Source: Epiperipatus broadwayi | Taxonomy: Eukaryota; Onychophora; Udeonychophora; Euonychophora; Peripatidae | NCBI GenBank assembly: GCA_028023455.1 | Contig: JAQFVV010006450.1 | Location: 967,501 to 1,031,500 of the forward strand | Direction of reading: 5' to 3' | DNA length: 64,000 bases | In this document: in pieces, positions 47,484 through 59,246 of the stretch | Layout: each line of letters opens with the position of its first letter | Numbering within the stretch: the stretch's first letter is position 1 | Made by a program: the position numbers and the translations under genes | The notes under the pieces: generated by a model | Told to the model about the DNA's origin: nothing | The model's database searches: none | Seen by the model: only the letters and a program-made list of their open reading frames with translations

Positions 47484-50142
47484 CAGGCGTGGCCAACAGT
47501 TTTTGTCCAAGGGCCACATTAGAAAGAAAACTTTTTTCACAGGCGGATGAAATATTAAAATTTAAAAATGTTAAATACAAAAACAACTCGTTTAATTAAA
47601 CAAAATTTTATTATGTAATTAAATAATTTAGTACAAAAAATTAACAAAAAAACTAATGTGACGTGTTGAGGCGCTTTGCTTCATTTATTATTTTTTTAAT
47701 ATCTGGCTCTATACTTGTAGTAGCTATTTTTAACACAGCCTCTAAATGTAAATCATTCAATCTTGATCTTGTTGTACTTTTATTTAGATTCATTAAAGAA
47801 AAAGTTTGTTCACAAATATAAGTTGAGCTGAAGATTACTAAATATTCCTTGGCAAGTTTTTTTAAATTTCCATATTTTCCATCATTCAATTGCTTATAAA
47901 AATTGCACACATTTTCTTTTTCTTCTTGATATTTCTCATGTAATAATTCATCACATTGTAAATTAATTATTTCTAATTGTATCTCAACAGGAATGTCATC
48001 TACATGTACAGAAAATGGATTTCGGATAATAGATAAAATTTTATCAATTTTCTTGAAGCAATTGAATCGCTGCTCGAAATCTGTCATTAGTGCAAGGATA
48101 TTGTTATTAAATTCTTGAACTTTTTCTCTTGAAATATTTAATGATACGGTCTCTAACGTTGGAAAATGAACAAATTGGCATTCAGCCAGATTTCTAGAAA
48201 AAAGATTAAGCTTCATTTGAAAAGATTTTAACCTTTGTACTAAATCATGAGCATATAAATTTTTTCCCTGTAAACATACATTAAATTCATTGAAATGTGT
48301 TAGAATATCCAAAGAAAATGTTAAATCACAAATCCAATTTGGTTCTGATAATTCAGGAAAATCCTCATTTTCTTTAAGTGTTAAAAATATTTTTATTTCC
48401 TCTTGAAGATCCCACACACGTCTTAAAACTTTTCCCAAGCTTAACCAACAGATTTTATTGTGATATAGTACATCTACATAACTAGTATTTAGTTCTTCAA
48501 GGAGTCCAATAAATTGCCTGTGTTTTAATCCTTTTGATCGAAGGAAATTCACTAATTTCACAACTACGCTTGTAACATGATCGATTTTTAAAATATTTTT
48601 GCATAATGCGTGTTGATGAATAATGCAGTGTATGGGTATAATTTTATGATTTGGATCAATTTCAGAAATTTTGTCTTCAATTCGTCTTATGAGACCAGTA
48701 TTTTTTCCAATCATATTTAGTGATCCATCTGTTGTTACATTTACCAATTTTTTCCAGTCAATATTATATTTAAAGAAACATTTTTTAACCTCTCGGAAAA
48801 GATCTTCTCCCTTTGTTGTGTCTTTCATAGGAACAATTGACAAAAGTTCTTCCGAAATTTGAAAATATTCAGTAATAACTCTGATAAAAATTAATAACTG
48901 AGCAGTATCCTTTACATCGCAACTTTCATCAAGAGCTATTGCATAAAAATGGGCCAATTCTAAATTATTCAGTAACTGATCATTTAAATTAGCATTCATA
49001 TCTTCTATTCTTCGGGCAATAGTTTGCTGAGACAGGCTTATATTTTCAATTTTATGTTTAGCTTCTGGACACATTACATCACAAACATCCAACATGCACT
49101 TTTTTAGAAATTCTCCTTCGGTAAAAGGTTTTCCACATTGAGCTATCTGTTTTGCTACTAGAAAACTTGCTTCAGTAGCAGATTCTTGTAATCAATTTTG
49201 CTGTGTAAATACATTTTGCTGCCGGGTCAATTTTACTTTGAGATCTGCGGCTTGTTTTTTTCGGCTTTCTTCATTTAAATTTTGTGCGTAACCTGCATGT
49301 TTCATTTCAAAATGTCTTCTCAAGTTGTATTCTTTAAAAACAGTTATACTCAAATTGCAAATAAGACAAACCATCTTATTATTATACATAGTAAAAAAAA
49401 TATTTCCACTTCCATTCTTCATTAAATATACAGCATTCAAGATCAATTTTTCGTTTTCTGGAAGTCATCCCTAGAATGAAAAAAATTTTTAGCTTAAAAT
49501 TACAGTGATAAAAAAATTGACCACAAATGTATAGGCGTGTCAATTAGAAGCTACATCCAATCATGAGAGCTTTATTCGCAATAAAGCGATCGAAGCTCGC
49601 TCTACTAGTCTAGTTTAAAAGCTTAGTTGAGTTTGTTACAATAACATATCTATAAAAACTACAACTGTATTACTAAAATCATTAGGAGTGGTTATTCAGA
49701 AAAATAAAAATCGATTTTAAACAAGTACAACAAAGAGCTTTTAAAATCGCAATTTATTTTTCTTTTTTTAGTTAGTATAATTTATTTTTTAGATAACGTA
49801 CAATGAAAATTGTTTTTGTTTCATATTTATCTATTTAATTTAATTAAAGTTAAAATTGGAGAGAATAAAAACGACATGCAGATTACTGATCCAGATAAAC
49901 AAAAAGAAAATTCACAAAGAAATCTTTTATATAAAAAATTTAAGGGACAAAAAAACTAAATCTTATTTTAGTTACTTACTGCGAATCTATGAACTGCGGT
50001 GCAATGGAAAGTAGCAAAAAAAAGTGCAGTTTCTATCTTATTTACATATATCGATTTCCAATAATCAAAATGCTTCCGGGGGCCACATACACTCATGATG
50101 CGGGCTGGATCCGGCCCGCGGGCCATATGTTGGACATGCCTG
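47484..50142 (-). mobile_element. complete hAT DNA transposon (2659 bp)
   Basis: Both ends are defined. The left end reads CAGGCGTGGCCAACA and the reverse complement of the right end reads CAGGCATGTCCAACA, an inverted pair with two mismatches. An exact 8-bp duplication, ATTTATGG, lies at 47476-47483 and 50143-50150. The right sub-terminal region holds the palindrome GGCCCGCGGGCC and is very G+C-rich, as in many hAT ends. The interior carries a transposase gene on the minus strand with 3' end to the left. The untranslated right part (49470-50090) holds the presumed promoter and includes a CCAAT at about 49556. Confidence 0.95.
47653..49468 (-). pseudogene. hAT transposase (ZBED5/GTF2IRD2-like), two lesions
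   Basis: Would bind the element ends and cut and paste it. The probable start is the ATG at 49466-49468 (MTSRKRKIDLE). The N-terminus has a BED-type zinc finger: CLICN, then NLRRHFEMKH. The core begins at about 49095 (MLDVCDVMCPEAKHKIENI). Catalytic-type acidic residues are seen in ALDESCDVKDTAQL and TTDGSLNMIGKNTG. The C-terminal hAT dimerisation region is clear near 47830-47760 (SSTYICEQTFSLMNLNKST). Two lesions are visible. One is an extra base in a T run (A run on + at 49393-49400), which shifts the frame between the start and the zinc finger. The other is a single in-frame TGA (49192-49194) between the finger and the core; the frame continues correctly beyond it. The total of about 600 codons fits the family. 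Few lesions suggest a fairly recent insertion. Confidence 0.9.
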
Positions 50143-50150
50143 ATTTATGG

Positions 50151-51240
50151 CATGTTTGAATATTTGAAACAAAGTTTTAAGTTATAGATCTTTAGTCACA
50201 ACCAAGTATTATAATCTTAGTTTCAACAGGTGTAAGTCTATATTAGATGAAGTTGAAATGGAAACGAAATTCATTTATAATTTCATAACTGTTTTATATT
50301 GCAGGATGTAATTAAATTGTGATGGTAATTTATTATCTCATATTAATGTTTGTGTTTAATGTTTACTGCATACTGGTATCATTATATGACCAAAATAGCA
50401 GTATTGATTACTGTGATGTAATGGAATTAGGTTGCATTTGTTAGTATTGTATAATTAAATTTTGATAGCTATAATTAGTCTGGTATAATTAAATTATGAC
50501 TGTCTCTAACAAATGACTATCCATGTTAGTAATAATAATTTTGAGCTTGTGCCAGTGTACAAAACATGTTATTAATAGGAATATGATTGGTAGCTGTAAT
50601 TTTAGTTGTGATGATTTGTTATGTTTTCAAATTTCATGATAGTTAATATTTGAATTATTTTTTAAAATCATTTTCTTTTTGAAATCTTATCTTCTCTAAT
50701 GCATGCCTGTTTTTAATGTGATTGCTTAATATTTTCCCCCATTTTTATAAGTATCAAATTTCATATCTTTTAATTATTGTTAGTATTTGTTTTATTCATT
50801 GTAATTTGCCTGATAACTAAGCAATCAGAAGATTTGTTACTCTAGAGGTCATGTGACATTCGGGCATTAGTAGTGTCAACAAGCTGAATCTTCATGGATC
50901 TTTTTGAGTTTGTTACTATACTACTGTATTAAATAATGCATACAACTTTGTCTAATAATTATAAAACTAGATGCTGTAAGGAAGCAACTAAACACTGTAA
51001 ATAAAGAAAAATAAGTTTGAGTGAACTAAAGCTGAACAGTTTCAAATTATTATCCATTAAGATTGCTATTCTAGTTCACTATGTACATTATTCTATATGG
51101 ATTAGTGTAGTATAGTAACAAACTCAGTGGCTAAAAATGTCAAACTGTCACTTGAAACCACAAGATTCTAAGTAACAAAGTTTTCAATTTTTTTTTTATC
51201 ATGGACATCAATACTGCCAATTTATTTTATCAAAGAATTT
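50151..51240. other. no gene seen; partial inverted repeat
   Basis: GAGTTTGTTACTATACTACT (about 50907-50926) pairs with AGTATAGTAACAAACTC (about 51110-51126), with weaker pairing outward, so another old foldback is likely. CATGTGACATTCGGGCATTA at about 50850 resembles 6725-6745. Confidence 0.45.
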
Positions 51241-51446
51241 AAAACAGAAGGTTATTAACCTTTAAACATGCACTGTAGTGTTATATTAAATCAATGTTGT
51301 TTTGTTGAAATTGTGAAGAAACTCTCGATCCAATTCACATGATAAAGACTTGAAAAAGATAAGAACAGCTCTATCATGTTTCAACAAAAACATTGCTTCA
51401 ATATAACAGTACAATGCTTGTTTAAAGGTTGATGACCTTCTGTTTA
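51241..51446. repeat. foldback repeat with about 68-nt arms
   Basis: 51241-51310 (AAAACAGAAGGTTATTAACC...) and 51380-51446 are inverted copies with scattered mismatches around a loop of about 70 nt. Confidence 0.85.
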
Positions 51447-51970
51447 GAATTACAGTTTGAAACTGCGCTAGTAAATATCTTAATCAATTACAAAGAATTT
51501 TAAATACAATTTTTATTAATTCAAAAAAGTTAATAGTTCAAATTCAAAAAAGTTAATAGTTCAAATTATATGGGGCTTTATTTGTTAAGCCTGCTTGTAA
51601 GATCTAAAGCAGTTATGTCTTTAATAGAGACTATAAATAATAGTAATGAGTATACATATTATTGGTAGTAAAGCTTTAATTTAGTACAACATTTACTATA
51701 ATTTAGTACAACATTTACTATTTTATATGTAAATGTACTATACTGCTATACCATTGTTGAAGGAATAACTTTGTAGTTTATATTTGCAGTATGATATCTA
51801 TTATACCTTCAAGTAGATATAAATCAAGGTATATATATATATATATATTGTAACAATGAAAAGTAGATCAATGTAATCAGTTATTATATACATATATTAT
51901 ATAAATGGCCGCATGTTGATGCACCATTTTATTAAGATGCAGTATTGCTAATAAGCATATATATTTATAT
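51447..51970. repeat. two recent short tandem duplications
   Basis: An exact 23-nt duplication at 51518-51540/51541-51563 (AATTCAAAAAAGTTAATAG...) and an exact 22-nt duplication at 51678-51699/51700-51721 (AATTTAGTACAACATTTACT...) lie about 140 bp apart. A TA microsatellite is at about 51833-51850. Confidence 0.85.
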
Positions 51971-51984
51971 AAGTGAATGATATA

Positions 51985-52331
51985 AATATAGAGGATTTGG
52001 ACTTAGACTTTCAAGCACCCTTCAACTATCCATACTATCTCATACCACTGATACACATGATCACATACATGCAGAAAAGATAAATAATCACCAATATATG
52101 TATTTCATGCTAAACCAGCACTCGTCAGTTGGTCCACATTATCATCTTTCACACACACATATAATTAGTGCTCAGTTTATATTAAGATAGCAAATCTTCA
52201 TACTTTAATGGACAGGCTTCAATCCACTCCAACCTCCTACTCTTCAGTCATCCATACCATTGAAAATCTGATGATGGAAAGCCCAAATCCCATGCTGATA
52301 CCAATATTATTGCCAGGCCCTTGTTGAACTC
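51985..52331 (+). repeat. family A full-length copy with target duplication
   Basis: Bounded by an exact 14-bp direct repeat, AAGTGAATGATATA, at 51971-51984 and 52332-52345. The interior is collinear with 22416-22735 and, inverted, with 57550-57945. The left part, read on the minus strand, ends AAAGTCTAAGTCCAAATCC, which resembles a B-box; no A-box is clear. No coding sequence. Confidence 0.88.
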
Positions 52332-52345
52332 AAGTGAATGATATA

Positions 52346-53486
52346 TAATGATCCTATATTATATTATACAAATTGTATTAAAATGATGAGATCATTTGAG
52401 ATTATCGACTGATCCCAAGGAATCTGTGGTATCATATTTATATTGGTCATAAATAAGTAGTCATATATCATATAAAAAAAATACATGGACTGTATGGATT
52501 CATATGAGCAATACTGCAGAGACAGTTTGTAATATAATTTCACACTAGGTGCCATCAGTATAATTCTAAAATAATATATTCAGAATATGCACACATTAAA
52601 TTTTGTTAGTGATCATATCTAATTATTTAGATTGGAAGAGTGTCTATTGAACATAATGCACAAGAACAAATACAAAATATTTACTCTATTATTTAAATAA
52701 ATTCTCTGTGATTAACAAAAATTTTAAAAAATGAAATTAAACATCTAATCTAAATATTTTTCAATAATGTAAATAATTATATCTCATTTTAACTTATTTA
52801 CAAATATAACATAAATGTTATTGTTTATATTCTGATTATAAATATATGTGATAAGAAATCATGAATAGAAAATATATATATATGCATCTAATAATATATA
52901 AAATATTCAATTATTTGTTATTTGTCTTAAATCCATAGGCTAAAGTATTCTATTTTAATATTATATAAATAATACTTGGATAACTCTAAATAAAAACATC
53001 TAAAATATGGTAAGAAGTGGTCCATTTCATACTGTAAAAAGTTATTGAACATGACAGCTAGAGGGCAGTTCAATTATTATTTAAAATAGACTTGGTAAAT
53101 TTCCATATACACACATTTTTTTTATAATATAAAATTATTTCATTAATTAATTATAAGTATTAATATAACGTAAATTATCTTCATAATATATTAAATATTT
53201 TTTATAATAATTATATAAAATATGAATTTATTTAAAACATTTGAAGCTTCATCTGTCATTAATATAAAAATAACTTGAGGCAGTAAAAAAATGTTTTATA
53301 ATTCTATTGTATTTTCTAAATTTAAATTTAACCAAGTGTGTTTTATGGAACCAATTTGCACAATAGAAATTTAAAATTCTTTAACATATATTTATCATAC
53401 CCCCCCCCTCGGAATTTTAACTCATTCAATTTCTTTGTTCTATATGTCAAACTTTTTTTTTTTCATATAAAATTGTTTCTGTTAGC
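52346..53486. other. no gene seen
   Basis: Extremely A+T-rich DNA with a C9 run (53400-53408). Confidence 0.45.
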
Positions 53487-53610
53487 ACATATTAGCTAAT
53501 TTGTTTAGATATTTGTCCATTGTTGGTTGTTTTTTTTTTTACAATATATTAGCTAATTTGTTTAAAGATATTTGTCTGTTGTTTTGTTTTTTGTAATATA
53601 ATGTATGTAA
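53487..53610. repeat. two-unit tandem repeat, period about 63
   Basis: ATATTAGCTAATTTGTTTA(A)AGATATTTGTC occurs twice, each followed by a GTTG/T-rich segment. Confidence 0.75.
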
Positions 53611-53852
53611 AATTTTGTTTTTAAATAAAAAGAATTTTCTTTAGAACTGGTGTTAATATATTAAAGTAATATCCTTAATATATATCTGATTTTTTCCATT
53701 TGTGCTTCTGCATATATGCAAACTTGGCTTCATATATGCAGCTAACTTTATAGAAATATCTTGGTTAGACTAGCCTTATATGTAGATTATCTCATATATA
53801 GACTAACCTATAGAAAGATATTTGTTTTTTTTAGCTTCATATATATATATAT

Positions 53853-54100
53853 CATTAAAAATCAGTCAATACTTAGACAATCCAAATATCAATAACAATC
53901 AATAATTTCAAACTGTTGTCAAGACAACCTCCTTTTAACAATAAAGGTGGACTCCCACTTTTATTAATGGTTGTACTTATATAGACACTAAAGACTGCAA
54001 CTTGATCACACAGATTGAAATTATTGATACAAAGAAGTTTAAATAAACCCCTTTAAACAGGTAAAATATAACCTGTTTTGAATGCAGACTAATAAATAAT
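53853..54100 (+). repeat. family C copy
   Basis: Starts AATCAGTCAATACTTAGACA and runs through CAACCTCCTTTTAACAATAA and ATAACCTGTTTTGAATGCAG. It is the reverse complement of 14555-14796 and 54478-54716. Confidence 0.8.
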
Positions 54101-54180
54101 CAATTATAATATAACAAACTACAATTATAAATTTCAAATTGCGCCCAAAATATTACTTAAATAATAAGTGTAATAATGTT

Positions 54181-54466
54181 CAAGGGTAAAAACCAGTCAA
54201 CACTTAAAAAATTCCAATATCAATAACAATCAACATGTCAAGCATTGTTAGCCGAGAGGTCATTGCAGCCGCCTTGCAAGCAAGTAGTTGTTTGCAGACG
54301 GTTGTGGGTTCGCGTCCCGGCCGATGCTATGACATTGAGAAAAAAAATAACAATCAACATTTTCAAACTGTTGTCAAGACAGTCTCTTTTTAACAATAAA
54401 GATGGAATCCCATCTTTATTAATGATCTAATATACTTATATAGACACTAAAGATTGCAGTTTGAAT
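54181..54466 (+). repeat. family C copy split by a SINE
   Basis: AACCAGTCAACACTT... up to CAATCAACAT, then the SINE at 54237-54345, then resuming from the duplicated AATAACAATCAACAT through CTATATAGACACTAAAGA. With 54478-54716 it forms a foldback. Confidence 0.85.
54237..54345 (+). repeat. tRNA-like SINE, copy 3
   Basis: Ends are fixed by an exact 15-bp duplication, AATAACAATCAACAT, at 54222-54236 and 54346-54360. The 109-bp element starts GTCAAGCATTG and ends TGACATTGAGAAAAAAA. AGCATTG and CGATGCT can pair as an acceptor stem. The A-box-like TTAGCCGAGAGG and B-box-like GGTTCGCGTCC are good, and TGGG/CCCG closes the T-arm. An anticodon loop CTTGCAA (triplet TGC) is present. There is no body beyond the tRNA-like part, only a short linker and tail. 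The 61-codon open stretch over it is incidental. Confidence 0.92.
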
Positions 54467-54477
54467 ATTAGAATTGA

Positions 54478-54716
54478 CTATTTATTAGTCTACATTCAGA
54501 ATAGGTTATATTTGCCAGTTCAAAAAGTTTATTTAAACTTTTTTGTATTAATAATTTCAATCTTTGTGCTCAAGTTGCAATCTTTAATGTCTATATAAGT
54601 ATGTTAGGCCATTAATAAAGGTGGGATTTCACCCTTATTGTTAAAAGAGGTTGCCTTGACAATAGTTTGAAATTGTTGATTGTTACTGATATTGGGATTG
54701 TCTAAGTGTTGACTGT
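54478..54716 (-). repeat. family C copy (inverted)
   Basis: Reverse complement of the neighbouring family C copies, ending CTAAGTGTTGACTG. It has both the ATAGGTTATATTTGCC and the GTTGCCTTGACAATAG ends. Confidence 0.8.
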
Positions 54717-57549
54717 TTTTTTTTTAAGATTACTTACAAAACTATTTAGCCTTGAGCATTTATATATTGAATGTATTACTTGTCTGGTAAATGCTGATGG
54801 ATTTCATGTCAGATTTAGCTTTCATACTCTGAATTTTATATATAGCATCAGTGGCTATTGGTCACTACAAAGTGCATTGATGGTATAAGTATGTCTGGCC
54901 AATTCAAATTCAACTAGCATGGAGTCTCATAGCAACTGTTTTTCTTTTGACTCTGAAAGCTTTTTAATTAAACTGAACCCCTATATTTATAGCAAATACC
55001 AAGGAATGTACACATTAGTAAACAAAAGAATTAGAATTGTGCTTTTTTTTCTTAATTAATAAAAATATGGTAATATTTGTAAATCAGTGTTATTTTTCAT
55101 TAATTTACATTCATCAAAACAACATACATATTTTTTTTTTCTAAATATTCAAATATAAATATTGAAACTTACTTTTATAATTACACTTTTCTTAAAGTAA
55201 ATAGCTTTGCATATATGAAAATAGTTTGTTTTTTGTTACATTAAAGATTTAGACTTTTGTCAGAATCAAAAATTAAATTAAATAATTTATATATATCAGA
55301 GAATTTTTTTTATTTAATTTTAAATAATTTATTTCAAAATATCAAAAGGATTATTAATTAATATTTAAATCATTCTACACTTTAGTTTAAATATTTATAT
55401 TTTAACTTTTGTCTATGTTCATTTTTCTTCCTTTATAACCAAAATATGTATATACTATTAAAGTTACTTAGTCACTGTGTTGTGGCCATTAGACTATGTA
55501 CACACATATATAATAACTATAAAAGGTTTTGTAGTTCAATAGTACTTGGATTTTTATATGATCCAAAAATTTCTCAATAGTTTTGTCTATAAGTCTAGAT
55601 AACTGTCCAATATTGATCAATAAATGTATCTAACTGTTAATTAGTTAAAATATAAAACAAGGATAGAATACTGTTCCGATTCACATCACTTAACCTCTAC
55701 AGGAAATGTTAAAGAGAATTTCGTCTTATCATGATCAGTTTAAAGATTGTTTTATCTATTTAGAGTAACTATACCAATTCTCATATGTACATACATATAT
55801 GTATAGATGAAGTATATGCATAAATGTATTGTATTTTTTTTATCAGCAAAATCTAATTTGCAACTTTTTTCTCTCTTTTATATGAAAATTATTTTTTATG
55901 CAACTTATGAAATTGTTTATGATTCTCAAATATTAGTCTGGAAAAATTAACCACCATCTGTGTGAGTTTAATTAGAATTTTTATTTTATTTTCCGTTATT
56001 GTAAATATAATATTTTTCTTTCTTTTAGAAAGCTTATATATATATATATGTTTTAGAAAACAATTTATTAACTAATTTACTATTCTCTTTTTGTGTGTGT
56101 ACACACATATAGGTTATAAAAGTTGGTTATTTTATTCACTTTTTATCATATATGTAGGTGTTTATTTGTAGACAACTTATTGGCTACTTCATATTGTATT
56201 AAACAATTCCAATTTCTAGAATAAATATACTTATTATTTAGATTATAATAAATAGAGTACAATTAATCTATTATGTTTGATTAATGTCTTTAGAATTTTA
56301 ACACACGTAGATAATGGTATCCTATGTGTTAATTAATCATTTGTTTCTCTTTATATTTTGTCAACCAACTGTAATGCCCCCCCCCCTCATGTAATTTGGT
56401 CTGGCCTAGTGAGTATGATTGCCTTAAGCAACCGTCTTCTGGCTATTAAGAACAAAATTAATTTGAATAGATAAATAATAGTAAAGTTTACTAATCTTTT
56501 TAAATAAATAAAATTGAACATTTCGATTTTTTTTTATATATACTTATAGAATTGAATAATTTTGCTCTAATACAAAAAAAAGTCTTTAAATTGGTTATTA
56601 AAAAAAATGTGAAAAAAAAAATATTACGAAAGTAAACATTTGATGGTTGATTGAAAACATAAAGTCTTAGTCAAGATTGATACCTCAAGGGGAGAAAAAG
56701 TCAAATAATTGAACAAATATTATGTAAACATGACTGAGTTTTTATAAAATGTGATTATATTTTGCTTTGCTTACTAAAATGTAATTATTGTTTATAATAA
56801 AATAAGTGAGGAAGAAATTGCCAGATGAAAATTACTGATTACGGTAGAGTTGGGGAGTTAATAAACAAACAGAAACAGTTGCTGCTAATTAAAATTAGAA
56901 CCTGCAGGTAATGACTACAGGTAGATGAATAATCATAATGACCGCTGATATTGAAAATACTGTACTACTATATTAAATAAATTGTGTATCTAGAAAAGAA
57001 AAACATTGTTATTCATAACCTCCCTCTTTCTAATAACTAATTACGATTAGAAAAACGTAGTTAATTTAGTTCTCTCATATTCCCAGCTTGTAAGACTGTT
57101 GGGGAAAAAAACTCGCTACTAAAAATTCAATTCTCTAGATTTGATATTATACTTTTAAAATTGCTTTCAGTTAATCCTAAAGCTTTCTTTTTGATGGTTC
57201 AGATAGCTAGAATTAAAAAAAATAAAACCACATTTTAGCAGCTATTTTGATTCATCTACAGATTAGAATAAAATAAAAATCTATTAAATTATTTACAAGC
57301 TGTTAATTGTCACAACAGTCCTGTACTTTATTTTAATTATTAATGATTCAGTTTTCTGTTCTCATAAGTGTTATATGGAAAATTTGTTTGGTTAAGCTTT
57401 TCAAAGTCAGAACTACTTTGTCAAATTGATTCTTTGTATAATAAATAATAATAGACGTATGGCTTATTGCTTGGGAGTTTATAAAAAGTTCGAACAGTAT
57501 AAGTAGCATAACTAGAGCCATGACTCATGGGCCTAGAATCTGTCGTTCT
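54717..57549. other. no gene seen
   Basis: Nearly 3 kb of A+T-rich DNA with a C10 run (56377-56386) and TA/CA tracts. No reading frame carries recognisable motifs. Confidence 0.45.
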
Positions 57550-57945
57550 ATCACTGCATTAAGGATTTTTCAGTCTATTCATCTTCCACTCTATATCAAG
57601 CCATCGATACCCATGTCCACACACATGCGTTCCATTGCTGGTTTTTCAATGAAGTGGATGGTTGAATAGTTGGAAGAGTGAGAAGATTATTGAAACCTGT
57701 TCATTAACGTTTGAGGAATTGTTATATTAATATAAACCAGGCACTGATTTATATATGCGTGAGATTATAATCTGGCCCGACTCTTGACTGCTGGTTCTGC
57801 ATGAAATATGTATATTGGGGATTATATATCATTTTTGCATATGTGTGATCATGTGTATTGGTTGCTTGAGATAGAGTGGACGATGAATAGACTGAAAGAT
57901 CTTGAGTTTGAAATCCCTGTATTTATGTATATATATATAGTAAGA
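57550..57945 (-). repeat. family A long copy, foldback-like
   Basis: Minus-strand copy of family A. The head near the right end (AGACTGAAAGATCTTGAGTT) is preceded leftward by the body (GGTTCTGCATGAAATATGTA, CCTGTTCATTAACGTTTGAG). A second, inverted head-like segment (TCAGTCTATTCATCTTCCAC) is at the left end. Confidence 0.75.
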
Positions 57946-57984
57946 AAATAAACTCATACATCATGTGACAACTTATTAAGCTTG

Positions 57985-58110
57985 TACTACAAACATAATA
58001 TAATGAGCATGCTAATAACTCTAAACAAGCTTTTCCAATAAATGCTGGATGAGAAAGCATTTAAAATCTCTATCTAGGATTATCCCTCTTCCCAAACTGG
58101 TTTTAAGCTG
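57985..58110 (-). repeat. family B single arm
   Basis: CTAATAACTCTAAACAAGCT, GAGAAAGCATTTAAAATCTC and CCCAAACTGGTTTTAAGCT match an arm of the foldback at 41416-41960. No second arm is found nearby. Confidence 0.75.
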
Positions 58111-58950
58111 TATATATATAGGAAACATTCAGTATATGCAAATGACATACTACCTTAGAATAACATTACAATTATTTTAATTTGGGCACAGAAATATTCA
58201 GTAGCAGTCCTTTGTAAATAAGTATGGCCATTCTAACGTCAGAAGACAAAAAAAGTTAAAATTAGTTTTACAATAGCTAGCTGCATAAACCTATCCAACC
58301 CATAAAACATCACACTAATATTTTCACATACATTAGATGTTGGTCTGCTAGTCTATTTATTTGATATCATGTGATGCAATATTTTAATTTTTTCAGTAGA
58401 TAACGTTTCTTTTTTTGAAAAACCTTAACACTTTCCCTAATTATATATCTATTGTATTCCATTCACAGCTATATTTCTCAAAGGAAAGTTATTATTGCAC
58501 TTCTTATAATGTAAATAGGATTTACCACTCTTATAAAAAAAAAGTCTAATGCAGATATGTTTTTATAATGGTAGATTTAATAGCATTGAATTCTGCAAAA
58601 TATAAAATATACTAGTTGGGATATCATCTTGTCGTTCAGTTTTTAAAATCTTCTACAATGTTCTTAAATATTTTTTTTCAATGTTTTAATATGACTTGGA
58701 TATCTAGTAATGATATTCTGATAAATACCCCTTTTTACCAGCTGATATATTAATTTGTAGTTGAATCTGAGCTAGCTAAGATATAAGCAAATTTTCAAGT
58801 TCAAGCAGTTATAACATTTTTCTTTTACATAATCTCTAAAACTTTATAGCTTGCTATACAATTATTAGTTTGTAATTCTAAATATTTACTTCTTTTTTCA
58901 TCAGATAATGTAATTCTTATAAACCCATTATGATTGAATATTGTGAAATG
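58111..58950. other. no gene seen
   Basis: A+T-rich non-coding DNA. Confidence 0.4.
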
Positions 58951-59246
58951 GTAAAATTGAAGTTCAAAAGTTATATAATGCACTCTGCATGCTTTCAGCA
59001 AATTACTGCCAGATCATAGTGCTGTTTAAAATTTAGCAGTTAGAACTGTGCTTTATATGTGGATGTCACATTTGCATATTAAGCCTCATTTCCATATCAA
59101 AATTATCCATATATATTTTACATATCAAAATTATCCATATATATATATATATAGGCATAGTTCTAATTGTATGTATTTTAAACAGCACTAAGATTTTGAC
59201 AGTAATCTGCTGAAAGCATAGTGCGCTATAAAACTTCAATTTTAAC
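58951..59246. repeat. foldback repeat with about 100-nt arms
   Basis: 58951-59055 and 59151-59246 are inverted copies (for example GCTTTCAGCAAATTACTG and its inverse, AGTGCTGTTTAAAAT and its inverse). The loop contains a 37-nt tandem duplication (CATATCAAAATTATCCATAT twice) and a TA run. Confidence 0.85.

Noticed and set aside
54245-54430. 61-codon open frame starting MLAERSLQPPCKQVV
   Set aside because: It is translated from the tRNA-like SINE; SINE copy 4 yields a similar peptide in a similar frame (61604-61801).
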